Assembly (NCBI GenBank): GCA_018901655.1
Contig: JAHIEG010000009.1
Span: forward strand, 1-49,073
From: Nanobdellota archaeon
GTDB lineage: Archaea; Aenigmatarchaeota; Aenigmatarchaeia; Aenigmatarchaeales; Aenigmatarchaeaceae
Length of the DNA stretch: 49,073 nucleotides
Direction of reading: 5' to 3'
Shown: piece after piece, positions 27,945 through 37,457 of the stretch
How positions within the stretch are numbered: the first letter of the stretch is position 1
Layout: each line of letters opens with the position of its first letter
Position numbers and translations under genes: made by a program
Notes under the pieces: generated by a model
Told to the model about the DNA's origin: nothing
What the model saw: the letters and a program-made list of their open reading frames with translations, nothing else
Databases searched by the model: none

Positions 27945-28238
27945 ATGAATCAAGATAATACTATTTGGGGTAAAAAAATAACAATAGGTGGAAGTGGAGC
28001 TCCAGATAATGGAGATATAATTCAATACAATGTTACTGGATTCTTAGTAGTTGTTAAAAATGTGTCTGGAAATGGTACCATAACTATTGTTGGTGGAAAA
28101 CACAACCCGTATGACAATAGTTTTGCTGGCATTGAATTAGAAACTTATGATCCAAAACATGCGGAACATGTTATAAGGGAATATTACAAAAATGATCAGT
28201 TTTTGTCTAATGCTACTATAAAACATCCAACAGAATAA
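27945..28238 (+). CDS. hypothetical protein
   Basis: 97 aa from ATG after GTGATAATA. Confidence 0.6.
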   Translation: MNQDNTIWGKKITIGGSGAPDNGDIIQYNVTGFLVVVKNVSGNGTITIVGGKHNPYDNSFAGIELETYDPKHAEHVIREYYKNDQFLSNATIKHPTE

Positions 28239-28250
28239 AATAACTTCTAA

Positions 28251-28946
28251 TCAAATCCCACCAATCTCATTCAACCAAACCAGCGTATTTGATAAGTCTA
28301 TTTTATTCCATCTTTGTTTAATTCGTTTTGAACATTCAACAGCTAATCTACAGTTCCCATTATGTGTACATGCATAGTTAGATATCTGATCTAGTCCATC
28401 AGAGTTTCCAAATCTTTGTTTTAGTATGTCAGTTAGTTCATCTTTAGTGTAGCTCGGAAAACTGACTCTAATAGGTAGAAAGATAGACTTACTATCCATA
28501 TCGTTTAGAACACTGTCATTAAATGAAATAGCTATCACACTTGCTTTTTCAATCAAATCATTAAACACTTCCATCTCTCGTTTATGTAACTTATGAAGGT
28601 CATCAAGAACAATTAGTGTTTTATTTTCTTGCAGAAACTTATCAAGCTTTTCATATAGATAATCAAACGATGGTCCACTACGAGCAACAGCAAAACCAAA
28701 GTCAATAAGTATTTTTGTAACAATAGCAGATCTTGTTTTATACACAGAACAGTCAATGTAAGATGATTTTGAATTATATTTGTTTAACATGTGCGTAATA
28801 CAAAATGTCTTTCCAGATCCAGGGCCACCTTGTAAAAACATATGTTCTCTATGTCCAGCGTTTAGACCTTTAAAGTATTGTTCTAAAACCTTGAGTTGCT
28901 CTCGTCTATGAAGTGGCTTAAATGATACACATGATATACTATCCAT
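28251..28946 (-). CDS. Orc1/Cdc6-like AAA+ ATPase (short form)
   Basis: HRREQLKVLEQYF, LQGGPGSGKTFCI Walker A, TLIVLDDLHKL Walker B. Confidence 0.8.
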   Translation of the reverse strand: MDSISCVSFKPLHRREQLKVLEQYFKGLNAGHREHMFLQGGPGSGKTFCITHMLNKYNSKSSYIDCSVYKTRSAIVTKILIDFGFAVARSGPSFDYLYEKLDKFLQENKTLIVLDDLHKLHKREMEVFNDLIEKASVIAISFNDSVLNDMDSKSIFLPIRVSFPSYTKDELTDILKQRFGNSDGLDQISNYACTHNGNCRLAVECSKRIKQRWNKIDLSNTLVWLNEIGGI

Positions 28947-28980
28947 AGCATTTATATAGAAGTAAGGTTATATAAATATT

Positions 28981-29904
28981 ATGTCTGGTCAAACGATTGA
29001 CGAATTTTTAGATCTACTACTCTTAACAACGGAAGAACAACGAACTGTTAAGATTCTTTTATGGTTTGGAACACCTTCTGATTTTGAAAACATATCTAAA
29101 GAATATACAAAAAGGTATAATATCAAAGTTGGAAGCAAGCTTTATCATATTCTAAATAATTTAGTTAAGAAAAAGTTTGTAGCTAAAGCAATGAAAGGTG
29201 GCAAGAAAGTATTTTGTATTCATTATGGTAATTTAAACCAAAGGATCAAGAAAGTAGCAGGGGATGAGATATTAAAAGCACAACAAAGATTTCAAAAAAT
29301 TGAGTCAATTGGAAATCCTTCAATGACTACATATATAGGAGAAGATCAAGTTACTAATCTTATATTGAAAATATCTGAAATGGAAAAAGAAGGAGTGGAA
29401 GAACATTCTATAATAGACATTTTATCTTATCCAATTAAATCTAATCTATCTAAAAAAGAATTTTTAAAACAAAGAACAAAGCATAATGAGGAGTTATTAA
29501 AATTAAGAAAAAGAGGAAAGTTAGTTGAATATTTTATTGCTGAAAAGAGTAAAATTGAACAGTCGTTTAAAGAGAGGACAAAGATTCATGGAAAGGATTA
29601 TGTACAAATGGTTTTAAAATATATAATTAAAGGATTAGATACTAATAATTTTAATATTGTATTTACAGATAATGTAGCTTTTAAGTTTTTTGTAATCCCA
29701 GATAAGATAGCTGTTACTGCTTGGTTTAGTTCTCCAACGATTAAGTATTTAGATCGAGCTATTGCTTTTTGGTATCCTGATTCTATTAAGGCATTGGATG
29801 AATATTTTTGGGCAGAATGGAAACGAGCTCTTGGAACTAAGAGTGAAGAGGAGAATCGTGTTGAGGTTAAGACGTGGGTTGAAGAGTTGGTTAAGAGGTT
29901 ATAG
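28981..29904 (+). CDS. HTH (TrmB-like?) regulator
   Basis: N-terminal wHTH-like segment; divergent from the orc1/cdc6-like gene. Confidence 0.5.
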   Translation: MSGQTIDEFLDLLLLTTEEQRTVKILLWFGTPSDFENISKEYTKRYNIKVGSKLYHILNNLVKKKFVAKAMKGGKKVFCIHYGNLNQRIKKVAGDEILKAQQRFQKIESIGNPSMTTYIGEDQVTNLILKISEMEKEGVEEHSIIDILSYPIKSNLSKKEFLKQRTKHNEELLKLRKRGKLVEYFIAEKSKIEQSFKERTKIHGKDYVQMVLKYIIKGLDTNNFNIVFTDNVAFKFFVIPDKIAVTAWFSSPTIKYLDRAIAFWYPDSIKALDEYFWAEWKRALGTKSEEENRVEVKTWVEELVKRL

Positions 29905-29935
29905 ATTTATAAGAATTAAATATTAATTTAATTAT

Positions 29936-30331
29936 ATGAAAACAATTTTAGTAGATGCAATTAATTGTTTTGTAATAAAAAAAGAAGATGGTATTTTTCA
30001 GATTTTTAAAGAAATGCAAGATTTGTTAGAAAGGTTTCCAAATAAGAAAATTATTCTTACAAGTGCAAATGATGAACAAGTCAAAAAATTTGGTTTAGAT
30101 AAAATGCCTTGGGAAGTTTTTACGTTGAAGCATAGTCCTGAAAAGACAAATCCCGAATATTACAAAATTATGTTGCAGAAGTTTAATCTTTCTCCTGAAG
30201 ATGTTATGTATTTTGAACATAGTCTCGATGCAATGAAAAGTGCCGAATCTGTTGGCATAACTACTTTTTATTATGACAATGATAAAAAAGATTTGACTGC
30301 ATTAAAACAATTTCTTGATAAGAATTTATAA
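29936..30331 (+). CDS. HAD-like hydrolase domain protein
   Basis: KKIILTSANDEQVKKFGL...FNLSPEDVMYFEHSLDAMKSAESVGITTFYY. Confidence 0.6.
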   Translation: MKTILVDAINCFVIKKEDGIFQIFKEMQDLLERFPNKKIILTSANDEQVKKFGLDKMPWEVFTLKHSPEKTNPEYYKIMLQKFNLSPEDVMYFEHSLDAMKSAESVGITTFYYDNDKKDLTALKQFLDKNL

Positions 30332-31270
30332 GAAATTAAATTCTAGTATTTTTAATTCTTTCATCAGTTCATCAACAATTTCTTCAAACGACCCATCTAC
30401 AATAATCTCTTCTATAAACCCATAACCTATTTTATCAAACATCTCATGACAAGAAATACAATCATGTTCAACCGAAATATTCAAACCATAAGCATCATTC
30501 ATCTTTTCAGCTATAACCTTTGGATCAAAAGCAGACAATGTTTTAATAAACTTACCAATCTTCCTAACCCTAGGTTCAATAACATCTAACGGCTCACCAA
30601 GTTCTCCTATCTTTCCAACTTCAGGAACATCACCACAAAAATAAAGTCCTGTTGGAGAAACAAATGCACTTATAGGTCTATCTTCTTCAAGTTGAGAAGC
30701 CAAATAATCTATTGCGCATTCAGTGATTTTATCTTTCTTTCTGTTATTTACCCATCGGTCTTTTGGAAGACTGTACCCTCTTCTTATTGGTACTACTCTT
30801 TTTACACTTCTTATTTTGAATTCTGGATAATTTACACCATGAGCTTCGTATAATGTAGTAATTACTTCATCTAATTGATCTTTAATACTATTTTGTTGAT
30901 CTCTTCTAAATTCATCTATGCTTAATATAATTTCATCTAGCCCTACTTGTTTTAACTCTCTTAGATATTCATCAGAATTATTACCTTTCATCCATAAACA
31001 GTTTGTAAACATGTATATATTTTCTGGATAACTAGATTGTTCTCTTTTCTGGTCTGCATATTGAATTATATTTATTAACTCAGGATATAGAGTAGGTTCT
31101 CCACCTGTTAGATTAAAATCTATTGTTTGATGTTCTGGAGTTTGATCTATGTAAAACTTAGCTTGATCTAATGTTAATTCACCTTTTGAGTCTGGCCCAT
31201 AGTTCCCAAAACAATGAGAACAATTAGAATCACATCTTCTAGTTAGTTGTAGATTCAGACGTTTAATCAT
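30326..31270 (-). CDS. radical SAM protein
   Basis: CDSNCSHC cluster motif, FNLTGGEPTLYPEL, additional C-terminal Cys (DCISCHEMF). Confidence 0.93.
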   Translation of the reverse strand: MIKRLNLQLTRRCDSNCSHCFGNYGPDSKGELTLDQAKFYIDQTPEHQTIDFNLTGGEPTLYPELINIIQYADQKREQSSYPENIYMFTNCLWMKGNNSDEYLRELKQVGLDEIILSIDEFRRDQQNSIKDQLDEVITTLYEAHGVNYPEFKIRSVKRVVPIRRGYSLPKDRWVNNRKKDKITECAIDYLASQLEEDRPISAFVSPTGLYFCGDVPEVGKIGELGEPLDVIEPRVRKIGKFIKTLSAFDPKVIAEKMNDAYGLNISVEHDCISCHEMFDKIGYGFIEEIIVDGSFEEIVDELMKELKILEFNFL

Positions 31271-31419
31271 AATATTAATTGTATAGAAAACTTTATATTC
31301 ACTACCCTCGGGGGTAAGAAGAGGTTATTCGAAAGGTTCGTATTTTTAAATTTATAAGAAGCGTTAATATATATAAGAAAAACAATAGTAAATTTAGACG
31401 TATTGTAGTAGGTGGGTTT

Positions 31420-31617
31420 ATGGCTGAAGATGAAAAAACAACACTTGAAAGATTTATAAAAGTATTTTCTGGTCTTCCATTGGAAGAAAGAAGTCAAACA
31501 ATTGCAGTTATAGATGAACAGCCAATAAACTGGAATCTAGCCTATCAACATATTAAAAATAATACTGAACTTGGAAAGAAAATAGGCGAAAAGCTTAAAG
31601 AATTAGAAATAATCTAG
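31420..31617 (+). CDS. small protein, protease operon companion 1
   Basis: 65 aa; similar layout to the next ORF. Confidence 0.65.
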   Translation: MAEDEKTTLERFIKVFSGLPLEERSQTIAVIDEQPINWNLAYQHIKNNTELGKKIGEKLKELEII

Positions 31618-31626
31618 GTCATTGAT

Positions 31627-31833
31627 ATGATAGAAGATGAGAAAAAATTAACCATTGCTCGTTTAGAACACATGCCAGCTCATATAAAGTTGGCTATAGG
31701 TAGTTTTGGCTCTTTTGATAAATGGGAGCTTATGCAGGCTGTAAAAGATGAAAACCCTCTTGGCAATTTTTTAGTCAATGAAATTATGGAAGATGTTAGA
31801 TCATTTAAGAAGGCCGATAAAAATGACAAATAA
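31627..31833 (+). CDS. small protein, protease operon companion 2
   Basis: 68 aa; overlaps the protease start. Confidence 0.65.
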   Translation: MIEDEKKLTIARLEHMPAHIKLAIGSFGSFDKWELMQAVKDENPLGNFLVNEIMEDVRSFKKADKNDK

Positions 31834-32473
31834 CACAATGTTAATAACAAGACCTAACCATGATCCAGAAACATGTTATTTATATCGCTGGAGCGAAGAT
31901 ATTATAAATTTTGCACATAGTAAAAATGTGGATGTTTTTGATCTTAGTGATAAAAAATCAAATAGAAGTGATTTTGAAAGTTATCTAAATAAAAGAAAAC
32001 CCGGACTCGTGATCATAAATGGTCATGGAACCGAAACTGAGATACTTGGGCAAGATAATAAAGTGTTGATTAAAGCTGATGACAATGAAGATGTCTTAGA
32101 ATCAAAAATAGTTTACTCGAGAACATGTGCTTCTGCCAAAATTCTTGGTCCTAAATGTATAGATTCTGGTACAATAGCATTTATTGGTTATACTGGTAAT
32201 TTCTTATTTGTATTTAATTCTAGTAAAGTTAGTAATCCCGAAACCGACGAAATCGGCAACATATTTGCTAAATCAACAAACATTATACCAATTTCATTAA
32301 TGAAAGGTAATAAAGTAGAAGATGCTGTTTCAAAATCAGTTCAAATTATGAAAGAACAAATTGATTATTATTCTGCCAATGATACATTGGAATCTCCAAC
32401 AATTCTTTTTTGTTTAAGGAGAAATTTGGTTCATCAAATAGTTCATGGAGATAAACAGGCTATTTTTAATTAA
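31823..32473 (+). CDS. caspase/CHAT/C25-like cysteine protease
   Basis: GLVIINGHGTETEILG (His) and VYSRTCASAKILGPKCIDSGTIAFIGYTG (Cys) dyad pattern; start refined to MTNNTM. Confidence 0.7.
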   Translation: MTNNTMLITRPNHDPETCYLYRWSEDIINFAHSKNVDVFDLSDKKSNRSDFESYLNKRKPGLVIINGHGTETEILGQDNKVLIKADDNEDVLESKIVYSRTCASAKILGPKCIDSGTIAFIGYTGNFLFVFNSSKVSNPETDEIGNIFAKSTNIIPISLMKGNKVEDAVSKSVQIMKEQIDYYSANDTLESPTILFCLRRNLVHQIVHGDKQAIFN

Positions 32474-32579
32474 TACTACAAAATGAGCAGATGATTGGTA
32501 TATTGATAATTAGTTATTTGATTAGAGATATGAAATAGATTTATAAGAATTGGTGGTAAATAAGATTTAAGGTGATTAC

Positions 32580-32930
32580 ATGGGTATAACTGTTGAATTT
32601 AATCCAGATTTAGCATTAAGAGATTTTTCTGAATTTGAAAAAGGAAATAGATTAATAGAAGAATGTATACCAAAAGACATGAAAGCAGGAGAAATATATT
32701 TATTTCTTAAAAAAGAACAACGAAATTATTGGATTCTAGGAGAAATACCACTTAGAAAAACTAAGGGTAATGGAAAACTTTCAAGATCTATAGCAGGTAT
32801 ACAGATACTTGAAGCTACACATTTTCTTAAAGATGGTGCAATCTGGACAAAAGGTAAATATAAAGTTGTAGAGATTTTTGATAAAAATGATAAAACAATT
32901 AAATTTGAAGGGTTTGAGAGGGCGAAATAA
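32580..32930 (+). CDS. hypothetical protein
   Basis: 116 aa; GGTGATTACATG start context. Confidence 0.65.
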   Translation: MGITVEFNPDLALRDFSEFEKGNRLIEECIPKDMKAGEIYLFLKKEQRNYWILGEIPLRKTKGNGKLSRSIAGIQILEATHFLKDGAIWTKGKYKVVEIFDKNDKTIKFEGFERAK

Positions 32931-33158
32931 ATGAGCGAATTAAAACCAGGAATTTACAAACATTTCAAAGGAAATACATATGAAGTAATAGGTGTAGCTA
33001 CTCATTCTGAGACTTTAGAAGAATTTGTTGTCTATAAGGCACTTTCTGAGCTATCAAAACGCGGAAAAGGATCAATCTGGATAAGACCATTAAAGATGTT
33101 TGTTGAGAATGTTATAGTTGATGGTAAGGAAGTGCCAAGGTTTAAGTTCGTTGAATAG
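32931..33158 (+). CDS. DUF1653-family protein
   Basis: [32 protein letters not shown]...[22 protein letters not shown]. Confidence 0.85.
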   Translation: MSELKPGIYKHFKGNTYEVIGVATHSETLEEFVVYKALSELSKRGKGSIWIRPLKMFVENVIVDGKEVPRFKFVE

Positions 33159-33174
33159 ATGAAAGATATTCTTT

Positions 33175-33504
33175 TTATTTGCTTCCAAGTTCATTTATTA
33201 ATCCAGGATATTCCTCGTTGATTCTAGAAAGAGTTTGACTAAATTTATCATCAAGTGTATATACTTTACCTGTTTCTTTAACCGGTGTTCCAAATCCTTT
33301 ATAATCTTCTTTAACAGTACCATTTTTAATCATATCAAGAATGTGAGGATATAAATATTCAGCTCGGTTATTAAAATTTTCAAGTAAATCATCTGCTTTC
33401 ATTTCATTAGAAAGATTATTATAAAGCAAAGAAATTATTCGCGCCTTATCTTTGTCAGCAAGTATCTTTATTGCTTCTCGTTCTTCATAACGTTCTTTAT
33501 TCAT
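33175..33504 (-). CDS. winged-helix protein
   Basis: DKARIISLLYNNLSNEMKADDLLENF. Confidence 0.55.
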   Translation of the reverse strand: MNKERYEEREAIKILADKDKARIISLLYNNLSNEMKADDLLENFNNRAEYLYPHILDMIKNGTVKEDYKGFGTPVKETGKVYTLDDKFSQTLSRINEEYPGLINELGSK

Positions 33505-33555
33505 AATTATACTATTCGCTTAAAGATATTTAAATTCGCGCGATTTAAGACAAAA

Positions 33556-34245
33556 TTAAGATTTATTCTTATTTATTTCTTCTCTTATTTTAGCAAAATT
33601 CAGACCTGTTCTATGAAATGAATAAATTTTTATAGGATTTGGTCTTCCTAAAATATCATTGATTTTTCTTTCTAAATTCTCATCAAAGTATCTTATTTTA
33701 TCTTCGACAGCTAAAGAGTAAGCAAGTTCTTTAAACTCATCACTACATTCTTCAAGTCTTACTTCCTTTGGTAATATTTGTAAAATAACCTTATCTTGTT
33801 TGGTTTCAGCATCACATAATTCTGCTATTCTTGCACAATCATCAGTACTTAATGGATTTATGAAAGCCATGGAACTTCTTTCTATAATATCATAATAAAT
33901 TTCATTTACATTATCACATCTATATACATCTAAAATATATGTACTAAATCCAGAACCAAGACCACCATTGTAAACTGCTCTTCCTAAATATCCTGTTTGA
34001 TTAGAACAATCTGCTGTTATACTAATATTTTTAACTGTTTTTGGAGCATTACATAGTATTTCATCTGTTCCCTTAATCATTCCAATAGCATATTTACATC
34101 TTTTAGATTCTTCTGGAGTTTGTTCTTTAGCCCACTTCTCTACCTCGTCTTCTGAACTAAATCTTGGAAGATCTTTATAGCGATTAAGTTTTTTATCGAG
34201 ATTATAATCATACATAATTTTAGTTACAGGATTGATATCATTCAT
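33556..34245 (-). CDS. hypothetical protein
   Basis: ATGATAAACATGAA start context; translationally coupled cluster. Confidence 0.7.
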   Translation of the reverse strand: MNDINPVTKIMYDYNLDKKLNRYKDLPRFSSEDEVEKWAKEQTPEESKRCKYAIGMIKGTDEILCNAPKTVKNISITADCSNQTGYLGRAVYNGGLGSGFSTYILDVYRCDNVNEIYYDIIERSSMAFINPLSTDDCARIAELCDAETKQDKVILQILPKEVRLEECSDEFKELAYSLAVEDKIRYFDENLERKINDILGRPNPIKIYSFHRTGLNFAKIREEINKNKS

Positions 34246-34642
34246 GTTTATCATCTTTTTTATTAATTTCTTCTTTTGCATAAGATATATAATTTTCATA
34301 ACCTTTTTTTAGATTTTCAAAATCAAACGCATAAACCCAATCTTCCCCACCAGAAATGTCAAAATATTTATCTGGTATAGACATCAATAGAAGTCCTTCA
34401 TAGTTTCTAAATTTCTCTTCTAATTGACTATAAATAGCTATTCCTAATTCTGTTTCCCAAAATTCTATTTCCGCATCAATTTCTGGTATAAATATTGGTT
34501 TAAGAATTTCTTTAAATATTTTAATAGAATTATCAGATATTATATCCCCAATACAACTAGAATAAGCATAACCTTGCTGTTTTACATGATTAGCTGCCAT
34601 ATTTACTATCTTATCATATGGATTTTCTGTTTTTTTATTCAT
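34238..34642 (-). CDS. hypothetical protein
   Basis: coupled cluster, GTGATAAATATG start. Confidence 0.7.
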   Translation of the reverse strand: MNKKTENPYDKIVNMAANHVKQQGYAYSSCIGDIISDNSIKIFKEILKPIFIPEIDAEIEFWETELGIAIYSQLEEKFRNYEGLLLMSIPDKYFDISGGEDWVYAFDFENLKKGYENYISYAKEEINKKDDKHE

Positions 34643-34651
34643 ATTTATCAC

Positions 34652-35068
34652 TTATTCTGCTTTTTTATAACGTTTTCTATTTTTTACAGCGCTTTCTAAC
34701 ATAGATATTGCTTCTTCTGTTCCAAACGTTTTTTCATAATCTTCTATCATTTTAATAGCTTCCTTTTTCTTATTTTCTTCATCAATTGTCTTTATTTCCT
34801 CAAATATCTTAGATTCAATTATGTCAGCAAATTTTGTTCCTTTTTCAGTTAGTTGATATTTATTTGCTTCTTTTTCAATGTATCCTTCATTTTTTAACAC
34901 ATTGATATGTCTTTGTAATGTTGGAGCTGAATCTCCGATATAATCAGTAAGTTCACTTTTGATTGAAATACGGTCGTGTTTGCTTATGTACAGGAAAGCA
35001 TCAAGTCTCTTTTTATTTGAAAATGTATCAAATAGTTCTGCTAAAAATTCGCTATCATATTCAGTCAT
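34652..35068 (-). CDS. winged-helix (ArsR-like) regulator
   Basis: FSNKKRLDAFLYISKHDRISIKSELTDYIGDSAPTLQRHINVLKNEGYIEKEANKYQLTEKG. Confidence 0.75.
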   Translation of the reverse strand: MTEYDSEFLAELFDTFSNKKRLDAFLYISKHDRISIKSELTDYIGDSAPTLQRHINVLKNEGYIEKEANKYQLTEKGTKFADIIESKIFEEIKTIDEENKKKEAIKMIEDYEKTFGTEEAISMLESAVKNRKRYKKAE

Positions 35069-35522
35069 GTTTATCATTTTTTTCTGGTTTGTGATTATCA
35101 AAGTTTACATATTTAGTTTCAATTGGCATATTTTGAGGACCTAGGAGTAGATTTAATACTGTTTGTTCTATTTCAGATTTTTTCTTAGGAAACTTTTCAA
35201 TAAGATCTGTTGCATCTGGTAAAATCATTTCGTAAAGAAGGTCTTTGGCTTCTTCCCCTTCTCCCAGATGTGTATGATTTATATAATCAAATATAAATTC
35301 ATTGAAATCTGATATATTTTCAATATAATCTTCATGCTCATCAGCAAACTTACTATATTCATCATCAAAATCCTCCCCTTTTCTATTTTTTAGGTATTTA
35401 CCTACAGTGTCTGAAAATTCTTTTGGATTTCTTATCTTTTTAACGTTCAGCATGGTAAAAAATTCAATATCCCAAAGAGTATCATAGTCTTCATTTGTTT
35501 CCTTTTTTAAATAATCATTCAT
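35061..35522 (-). CDS. hypothetical protein
   Basis: first gene of coupled cluster, GTGATGAATATG start. Confidence 0.65.
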   Translation of the reverse strand: MNDYLKKETNEDYDTLWDIEFFTMLNVKKIRNPKEFSDTVGKYLKNRKGEDFDDEYSKFADEHEDYIENISDFNEFIFDYINHTHLGEGEEAKDLLYEMILPDATDLIEKFPKKKSEIEQTVLNLLLGPQNMPIETKYVNFDNHKPEKNDKHD

Positions 35523-35578
35523 ATTCATCACTTAATAATAGTATATATAGTAAAGCTTAAATACCTTCCGATTGTATT

Positions 35579-36124
35579 ATGTCTATGATAAACAAAGAAG
35601 TGCTACAAGCAAAATTAGCAGAACAACTGAAAGATATGGATTTGCTTGAAGAGTATCTAGGGATAGAAAATTGGGTAGAAAGCGTATTTGATACTTCTAT
35701 GAATATTTTTAAAACTCGTGTTGGAAAACAAGGACCGTTTCTGAAAGCATCTAAAATAGCTATTGAACAAGAAAAATATCTTGCTAAAAGAGAATCAAGT
35801 AGAGGCAATATAACATATGTAATTGGAAAACCATATGAAATCAGTATTGGTTCATACAAAAAACCAGCTGTATTGATAGAAGATGCATTATCATTTAATG
35901 TTCGAACCGTAGGCGGATCTAAAGTTTATATAGAAGATTTAAATAAATCTGTTGAATCCTCAATGTACGCACCGTCGTCTAATGCAGACGAATATGCTTT
36001 CATGATGGATAAGCAGGGCATATGGCTTGATTTTACAAAAACTATCGGAGAAAGAAAAATTGAATCTGATAAAAGGCAATTTAAGACTATCCTGCAGTAT
36101 CTGCGTAGAAAAATAGATCTTTGA
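35579..36124 (+). CDS. hypothetical protein
   Basis: 181 aa ORF. Confidence 0.7.
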   Translation: MSMINKEVLQAKLAEQLKDMDLLEEYLGIENWVESVFDTSMNIFKTRVGKQGPFLKASKIAIEQEKYLAKRESSRGNITYVIGKPYEISIGSYKKPAVLIEDALSFNVRTVGGSKVYIEDLNKSVESSMYAPSSNADEYAFMMDKQGIWLDFTKTIGERKIESDKRQFKTILQYLRRKIDL

Positions 36125-36220
36125 AGACCCACTTCCTGATTACGTTTTTTTCTAATCTAGAGTCCACTTTAACTACGACCAAGTAATGTATTTATAAAGA
36201 TTCATTTTCTTAATGTCTTT

Positions 36221-37402
36221 ATGGATAATTTTGAATTGCCAAAAATAGAAGCTAGAGCAGAAAATTATAATTATGATTTTTTAGATAAAGTTATCGATGT
36301 TCGTAAGAAACTTAGTGTGGATGCAGGATACATTTTATATGATTCTGTTAGTAAATTGGATGAATTTATTGAATCTGATAAATCAAAGATGCTATTCTTA
36401 TATGGTCCAAAAGGTGTTGGTAAAACATTAAATGTTATGCTAAGTTTAAGAAATCAGATACTTAAAAATCCAGAATTAAACCCATTTTATATTACATATA
36501 AATTAAATGAACAATTTGAATCATTAGATTATAGAAAATTTGCTAATGAGCAAGAGTGGGGCAATAGACCTAAAGTTAATGGAGCTATTGATACTGAAAA
36601 AGTTGGTGAAAATTTAGAAGATAAAAATTTAATGGTTTTAGATGATATACATTATAAATATGATGATATAAGATTTAAGGGACACGATGATAAGCCTTTA
36701 GTAGATTTGTTAGAAACAATTTCAGAATTTACTATGACTAAACGTGGGAATAAGGCTATTTTTGTATCAGAAGACTCTTTAACTGAACAATATTGTCAGC
36801 ATATTAAAGATAAAAGATTCAAAGATTTGTTATACAAAATTGGTGATAAACAGCATGAAGTTGCAAGACCAGATATTTTTTCTATTTTTGAAGTGTATGG
36901 TATAAAAACTGATCCATATGTGAATGATTTGTTATCACGAAGATATGCTACACCAAGAACAGTATTAAAAATTGCTAAGAATTTTGCTAATGAACAAGGA
37001 GAATTAAAATTTGATGCGCTATTAGACGCGTCAAGAAAAAGAATAAATAATATTTCTCCAAAGGGTCCAAAAAGAAGCTTGTTAAAAGAGGAAAAATTAT
37101 TTGGATTGACTTATAAAGAAGTAGATAAAATTGCCAAAAAGATAGCAGAAAATATGAATCAAGGAAAATATAAATATCTACTAACTGAAGAATCAATCAA
37201 AAAAAATTTTAAAAGAGCCCCATTAAAACGAGAAAAAATAAAAAGAAGATTTGGAAATAAAAATAAAAGTCATGTTAAAATAGTAGATGAGACTAAATAC
37301 AAACTATACCTATATGCACCTGTAATAATGGCTTTAGACCATGAGTTTCAAGGAGAAGAAATTTCTTATTATCAACATTTAATCAATATTGTATGTGAAT
37401 AG
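36221..37402 (+). CDS. P-loop AAA ATPase (Orc1/Cdc6- or DnaC-like)
   Basis: MLFLYGPKGVGKTLNVML Walker A; NLMVLDDIHY Walker B. Confidence 0.75.
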   Translation: MDNFELPKIEARAENYNYDFLDKVIDVRKKLSVDAGYILYDSVSKLDEFIESDKSKMLFLYGPKGVGKTLNVMLSLRNQILKNPELNPFYITYKLNEQFESLDYRKFANEQEWGNRPKVNGAIDTEKVGENLEDKNLMVLDDIHYKYDDIRFKGHDDKPLVDLLETISEFTMTKRGNKAIFVSEDSLTEQYCQHIKDKRFKDLLYKIGDKQHEVARPDIFSIFEVYGIKTDPYVNDLLSRRYATPRTVLKIAKNFANEQGELKFDALLDASRKRINNISPKGPKRSLLKEEKLFGLTYKEVDKIAKKIAENMNQGKYKYLLTEESIKKNFKRAPLKREKIKRRFGNKNKSHVKIVDETKYKLYLYAPVIMALDHEFQGEEISYYQHLINIVCE

Positions 37403-37457
37403 ATTTTTTTTTAAAACGTCTTGAAGACACATTTTTTGGTCACAGTCTTCCTTGAAT

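Noticed and set aside
37403-37457. GTCTTgAAGAC palindrome between convergent genes as a regulatory site
   Set aside because: Location between convergent 3' ends and adjacent T-runs make it an ordinary terminator-like feature.
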